DNA of 11,094 bases from NCBI RefSeq assembly GCF_000003605.2, contig NW_003121914.1, positions 118,006-129,099 on the forward strand. The letters are read 5' to 3'. The notes beneath the pieces were generated by a model, which saw only the letters and a list, made by a program, of their open reading frames with translations, was not told the DNA's origin and made no database searches. The DNA is from Saccoglossus kowalevskii. Its lineage: Eukaryota > Hemichordata > Enteropneusta > Harrimaniidae. The position numbers and the translations under genes are program-made. Within the stretch, counting starts at the first letter, position 1. Each line of letters opens with the position of its first letter. This document shows, one piece after another, positions 7,716 through 11,094 of the stretch.

Positions 7716-7723
7716 TGACGTCA
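7716..7723. promoter_or_regulatory. Full CRE (TGACGTCA)
   Basis: A perfect octamer 180 bases before the next one at 7896. A GGACGTG motif follows directly. Confidence 0.35.
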
Positions 7724-7895
7724 GGACGTGTTATTTAGTTATTGCAATTTACACTGTATTATTGTTTTGATTACTTCTATGTCACTGCAGGTTGAGATAC
7801 TTGTCCTCGAGGGAGATTGTAACTGAGTAGATCGTTCAGACCATGAATACACCAGACTTTACTTGTGTGCAAAATGATATTCTGCATTTTGTGTG

Positions 7896-7903
7896 TGACG
7901 TCA
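7896..7903. promoter_or_regulatory. Full CRE (TGACGTCA)
   Basis: A perfect octamer inside a stop-free stretch (7843-8037) that has no recognisable protein similarity. Confidence 0.35.
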
Positions 7904-8011
7904 AAGATTGGAATTGCGCATGTTCATTTAGTCACTGTGAGTTCGCATTCACTACACGTTTATTTCAAGCCGTTTATTTGAATAATGTAACGGGGCGCAT
8001 TTGCCTAAGGC

Positions 8012-8063
8012 CGGTTTACTATATCAGATTTATCTGACAAGATAAATCGCACCGTGTAAACCG
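8012..8063. repeat. Nested inverted repeat heading a tandem array
   Basis: CGGTTTAC (8012-8019) pairs with GTAAACCG (8056-8063). Inside it GATTTATC (8027-8034) pairs with GATAAATC (8041-8048) around TGACAA. It looks like the folded end of a MITE-like element. Confidence 0.65.
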
Positions 8064-8240
8064 AGAAATTTGATGTCAGATCTCATTTTTTTAAAATTCG
8101 GATGTACAACCTTGGCGCTCGATTATTCTGATGATAGATCTGACAGTGTAGCCGACGAATTAGATGTTTGACCTGATTTTTGGATATTCAAATTCATCAG
8201 ATTGATATGATGACATTAATCTGACCGTGTAAACACTTAT
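8053..8240 (+). repeat. Degenerate tandem repeat, 80-92 bp period
   Basis: TCTGAC-x-GTGTA modules recur, with GTGTA at 8054, 8146 and 8227. The DNA after the first two aligns: CCGAGAAATTTGATGTCAGA matches CCGACGAATTAGATGTTTGA in most positions, each followed by a T-run. Small inverted repeats (TCAGATT 8197 / AATCTGA 8218) precede a module. This is probably a decayed short mobile element with internal repeats. Confidence 0.5.
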
Positions 8241-8302
8241 TTTGCCATTTCATTGATCGGACGCATTTTTTTTTGGTTTTCACGTTCGATTTCACACGTA
8301 AC

Positions 8303-8314
8303 GCGAGATCTCGC
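8303..8314. repeat. 12-bp palindrome GCGAGATCTCGC
   Basis: A perfect palindrome with two CpG pairs in otherwise AT-rich DNA, just after the tandem array. It could be a factor site or an element end. Confidence 0.4.
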
Positions 8315-8319
8315 AGTGA

Positions 8320-8900
8320 ACGGAAAACGGTCTATTCTCTATTCATAGAAATGAATGTACGAGTGACGCTCTACGACTAATTGATATAGAAATATAATTG
8401 TTTTACCACATGACCAAATTAGAATGACGAAAGGCAGAGTAATTAATTCTACAGAACTGGTCTTGTGACTATTGTGCAAATCACACTGAGCGCGTCGAAG
8501 CAGTCATATGCAGTATCGGCAGCCGAGGGTGTGTGTAGGGGGCGCTGATAGCTGAATGAGAAGCTACCAAAGCCGCAAAAGTGTGACCATATTTATGCCA
8601 TGGAAGCTGGTATTGTGATTGGTATAAACTATGGCCATGTGACAAGTGTTATTAATAAATTATGCATTATTGATAGCCGTGTAATTACGAATTTTGTCGA
8701 AATGGGGCATGTGTAATTGAAACAATAAATATTCATTAACATGAAATTGATATTTACTACTCAAAATAAATAACTAAATATAGATTCTACCTCGTATCTC
8801 GCTGATTGAATAAAGCTGATGCCATGCCATGTGTAGATGATTTTGTGCCCGTTTTGTAAAATAAAAATAAAGGCACTTTGACTTTGAATCTCATTCGAAC
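8320..8900. other. Intergenic, no gene seen
   Basis: Apart from the CTCF-like core there is no supported feature. The minus-strand frame 8761-9006 overlaps inverted repeats and resembles nothing I know. Confidence 0.5.
8536..8547 (+). promoter_or_regulatory. CTCF-like core (TAGGGGGCGCTG)
   Basis: It fits the YAGRGGGCGCYR core of the CTCF motif exactly, but the 5' flank is GT-rich and not CCA. CTCF is present in many bilaterians. An insulator role is inference. Confidence 0.3.
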
Positions 8901-8909
8901 AAAAAATGT

Positions 8910-8976
8910 GGTTGGTATCCAACCAAAGACTTCCCATGCATCCCATTAAAGTGTGTAAAAAAGTGTGGGAAGTCTT
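8910..8976. repeat. Two adjacent inverted repeats
   Basis: GGTTGG-TAT-CCAACC at 8910-8924 is followed at once by AAGACTTCCCA (8926-8936), which pairs exactly with TGGGAAGTCTT (8966-8976) across 29 bases. It is possibly a remnant of a short palindromic repeat. Confidence 0.55.
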
Positions 8977-10173
8977 CGGAAACAAAATTATTGAATTCTT
9001 GTGCATTTGATATACTTGTTTTGTGAAACAATTTTATCAAATTTCTAAATTATACTCGTATATTAAATTTTAAAATATTTTCTAAGGCATAATTTTATTT
9101 ATCGAATGAAAACATGTTTGTCATTGTATGTTAATAATGCAAAGTAAATGAGAACTCAAACATCTCGAAAGTAGATAATATTTAATTCGATTTGATGAAC
9201 CATTCATGAATTGAAAATATCAGGAATGTTCCAATATGAACACGGGTGAATATCAGCTGTGGATATCACACTTGCTGGTAATGGAATGGTCCATGGTAGA
9301 ATGAAGAATTGGGTGTTGAATTGAAATGAACCAATGTTATTTTTTTTTACTTTTGTATATTATTTTGATGATTGTAAGATGCTGGATTCATCGCAATTAA
9401 ATATACATGAAGTTCGGCGATCTAGTTTTTTTTAATCCGGAATATATGATAAAACCGCTAGGGACAACGATAGCAATGCACGTCCATACCAAGCACACAC
9501 TCTTATTGTAACAGCCGATGCTGTTTCATTTACTCTTCTTCCCCCATGTGTCATATAAGTACAGTTACATACACCAACAGTTGGATACGTCTCTGGAAAC
9601 TCCTAACTTAAGGTAAGCACGAACACACATACACATAACATGTGCATTTAGTAAACATATTTGTGTATATTTATTCGTATATGGAAAACTATTGCATCGC
9701 GCAGCGGATACAATTGATGAAATATTCACATCGGGGAAAGCACTACGTGGAAACCATTGGCATCACTGCTGCTAAGCAACCGACTATTGAGTTTTCACAA
9801 AGCATAAAGAAACTATACGAAAGCTAATGTTGGATTTACATGTGGCGTGACACTCGACCAAATGATAGGAATGGACAAATATCGATAGCTGTGAGAAATA
9901 TAGCCATAGACTGTGATTGTAAAATATATAGAGTATGAAGGATGTGTATGATGAGAGTTGTGATCATATTCTGTTGAGACTCTCGTGGCATCGGTGAAGA
10001 ATTTAAAAACAACACCTACTAGGTTAATAACACTAGTCAATACTGTATGCATTTTCGTGTTCTAATTGGTAAAATACATAGTATCAAACCAGCAAAAAGT
10101 AACTTAGTAACACGTGAAAATTAGAAAATTGTCTTTTCATTATCGTATGTGTGTACTGTGTGTGTAGTGGACA
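8977..10173. other. Intergenic, weak coding hints only
   Basis: An AAG|GTAAGC donor-like site lies at 9613, preceded by a pyrimidine-rich tract, and a 49-codon ATG frame follows at 9681 (MENYCIAQRIQLMKYSHRGK...). They cannot be linked into a gene from sequence alone. A minus-strand frame at 9813-10052 shows no recognised similarity. Confidence 0.4.
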
Positions 10174-10398
10174 TCAGTATTCGGAATTACGATGGTGTAA
10201 CTTGCGACATTGATGAATCAAGTCAAATGCTATGAGAGGAAGATGTAATACTGCAAACGCAACACAATGAGTGAACAAGAAGTAGTGTACATGGTTTGAT
10301 AGATTATAAAACTGATCAACAATCAGAAAATTATAAACATGTAAAATTGTATCGAAAACGAATTCAAATATTACATACAGTATCTCCACAATTGCCAT
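10174..10398 (-). CDS. Hypothetical small membrane protein, 74 aa
   Basis: On the minus strand the ATG (complement of 10396-10398) has A at -3 and G at +4. The product begins MAIVEILYVIFEFVFDT and has two hydrophobic stretches (about residues 4-27 and 39-58), then a basic, His-rich tail QCRKLHHRNSEY. An in-frame stop lies about 11 codons upstream, so the ORF is complete as read. TTATAA at 10446-10451 is well placed as a TATA box. No nearby polyadenylation signal follows on this strand. The family is not recognised, and chance is likely in such T-rich DNA. Confidence 0.22.
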   Translation of the reverse strand: MAIVEILYVIFEFVFDTILHVYNFLIVDQFYNLSNHVHYFLFTHCVAFAVLHLPLIAFDLIHQCRKLHHRNSEY

Positions 10399-10445
10399 AG
10401 TAACGAACTTATAAACAATTACATAGTTTTATTAACTTGAATGTG

Positions 10446-10487
10446 TTATAATGAAACTAGTTTCACCATTCTTGACGTTTGCGTCAA
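10446..10487 (-). promoter_or_regulatory. Promoter-like cluster before the minus-strand ORF
   Basis: TTATAA (10446-10451) abuts a 14-bp perfect palindrome TGAAACTAGTTTCA (10452-10465). Next is TTGACG-TTTG-CGTCAA (10472-10487), two facing CRE half-sites. AATTATTCA then repeats directly at 10486 and 10498. Spacing to the ATG at 10398 suits a minus-strand promoter. Confidence 0.3.
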
Positions 10488-10507
10488 TTATTCAGATAAT
10501 TATTCAT

Positions 10508-11094
10508 ATAGACTTTATAAACATTTTTTTAAATACATAATGATATTTAAACCAATCGCAATGTCCAGCTTGTATTCAACAATCGGTTTTGTATTAGCTT
10601 AGGTGAGTAATGTTCTGAATGCTTTCGTTGTTAAAGCCTAGAAAATCACACTCTGAAATAAAAAAATACACGCGAGGTTAGTAAAGCAAAAATGGTTTTA
10701 ATTAGCGCTTTCTTCATAAAGTGGTTGATTTTACAAATAGTATAGACATACCCGATTTGATAATGTAAAATAGCCCAGTTTTGAAAATGCGTCAAATCTA
10801 CTTAGAAAATAACCAGGCTTTAAGGTAGAGATGCAAGTTTGTAGGCACGTGGGAGTGAAATTTGTTTTGCTTTTTATTATCCAAACAGTCTTGGTTATAG
10901 ACTGTTAAAATTTTGTAGAATTGTGAATAGTGGAACATACGCAAAAAACGATTTTAAATTATAGATAACAGGTGCAAAATTATCTCTTTTGAATGCTTAG
11001 CAAGATTTAGCAATTATCTCAGCTTATTTTTAGTGCACACCCCGAACTTAAGAAAATAGCTCCCAGACGCTTTGACCTTTTGTTTTGAAATTTT
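10508..11094. other. Right flank, no supported feature
   Basis: AT-rich sequence with no long ORF, repeat or RNA gene that I can support. Confidence 0.5.

Noticed and set aside
7843-8037. Plus-strand ORF of 64 codons
   Set aside because: It runs into the palindromic repeat head at 8012 and shows no family similarity.
8761-9006. Minus-strand ORF of 81 codons
   Set aside because: No recognised family; it covers inverted repeats and its composition is that of AT-rich non-coding DNA.
9813-10052. Minus-strand ORF of 79 codons
   Set aside because: Tyr/Ser/His-rich without domain character, and no supporting splice or promoter signals.

Overview
The window reads as AT-rich eukaryotic nuclear DNA, most likely from a marine invertebrate. 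Signs are a multi-exon gene with GT/AG introns, canonical AATAAA sites, a microsatellite, an intronic minisatellite, a foldback MITE with target-site duplication, and many short hairpins. The clade cannot be fixed from sequence alone; a non-vertebrate deuterostome or a lophotrochozoan are guesses. No bacterial operons, CRISPR arrays, rRNA or tRNA genes were seen.

The well-supported gene lies on the + strand at 1419-5629. It has five coding exons whose splice phases (0, 2, 0, 1) join exactly and give a protein of about 485 residues. The N-terminus is a short tail plus a hydrophobic signal-anchor. The rest is a GDP-fucose-dependent O-fucosyltransferase-type catalytic domain (PF10250-like), with the GGP..N motif, an HWR motif and a C-terminal SNWS.FIKNQRD motif. 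One surplus G in exon 2 (GGG, 2596-2598) breaks the frame. Everything else is intact, so an assembly error or recent allelic lesion fits better than an old pseudogene.

Upstream (1-1418) holds a full CRE (1250), a TATA-like box (1316) and two upstream ORFs in strong start contexts. Intron 2 carries a 311-bp foldback MITE and a separate hairpin. Intron 3 carries a 30-bp x 8 minisatellite. A GC-rich element containing GCGCATGCG occurs once in intron 3 and again after the gene. The probable 3' UTR contains two strong hairpins and ends near AATAAATAAA at 6136-6145.

The downstream half (6146-11094) is mostly non-coding: a 35-copy ATA microsatellite, three more perfect CREs, a degenerate 80-90-bp tandem repeat with a palindromic head (8012-8240), and a CTCF-like core. 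It also holds weak small-gene candidates: a possible two-exon mini-gene at 7301-7456 and a minus-strand 74-codon hydrophobic ORF at 10174-10398 with a promoter-like upstream region. A small ORF at 5728-5835 may be a 5' exon of another gene. I found no convincing new multi-gene system. The best leads are the frameshift, the CRE excess, the upstream ORFs and the small-gene candidates.
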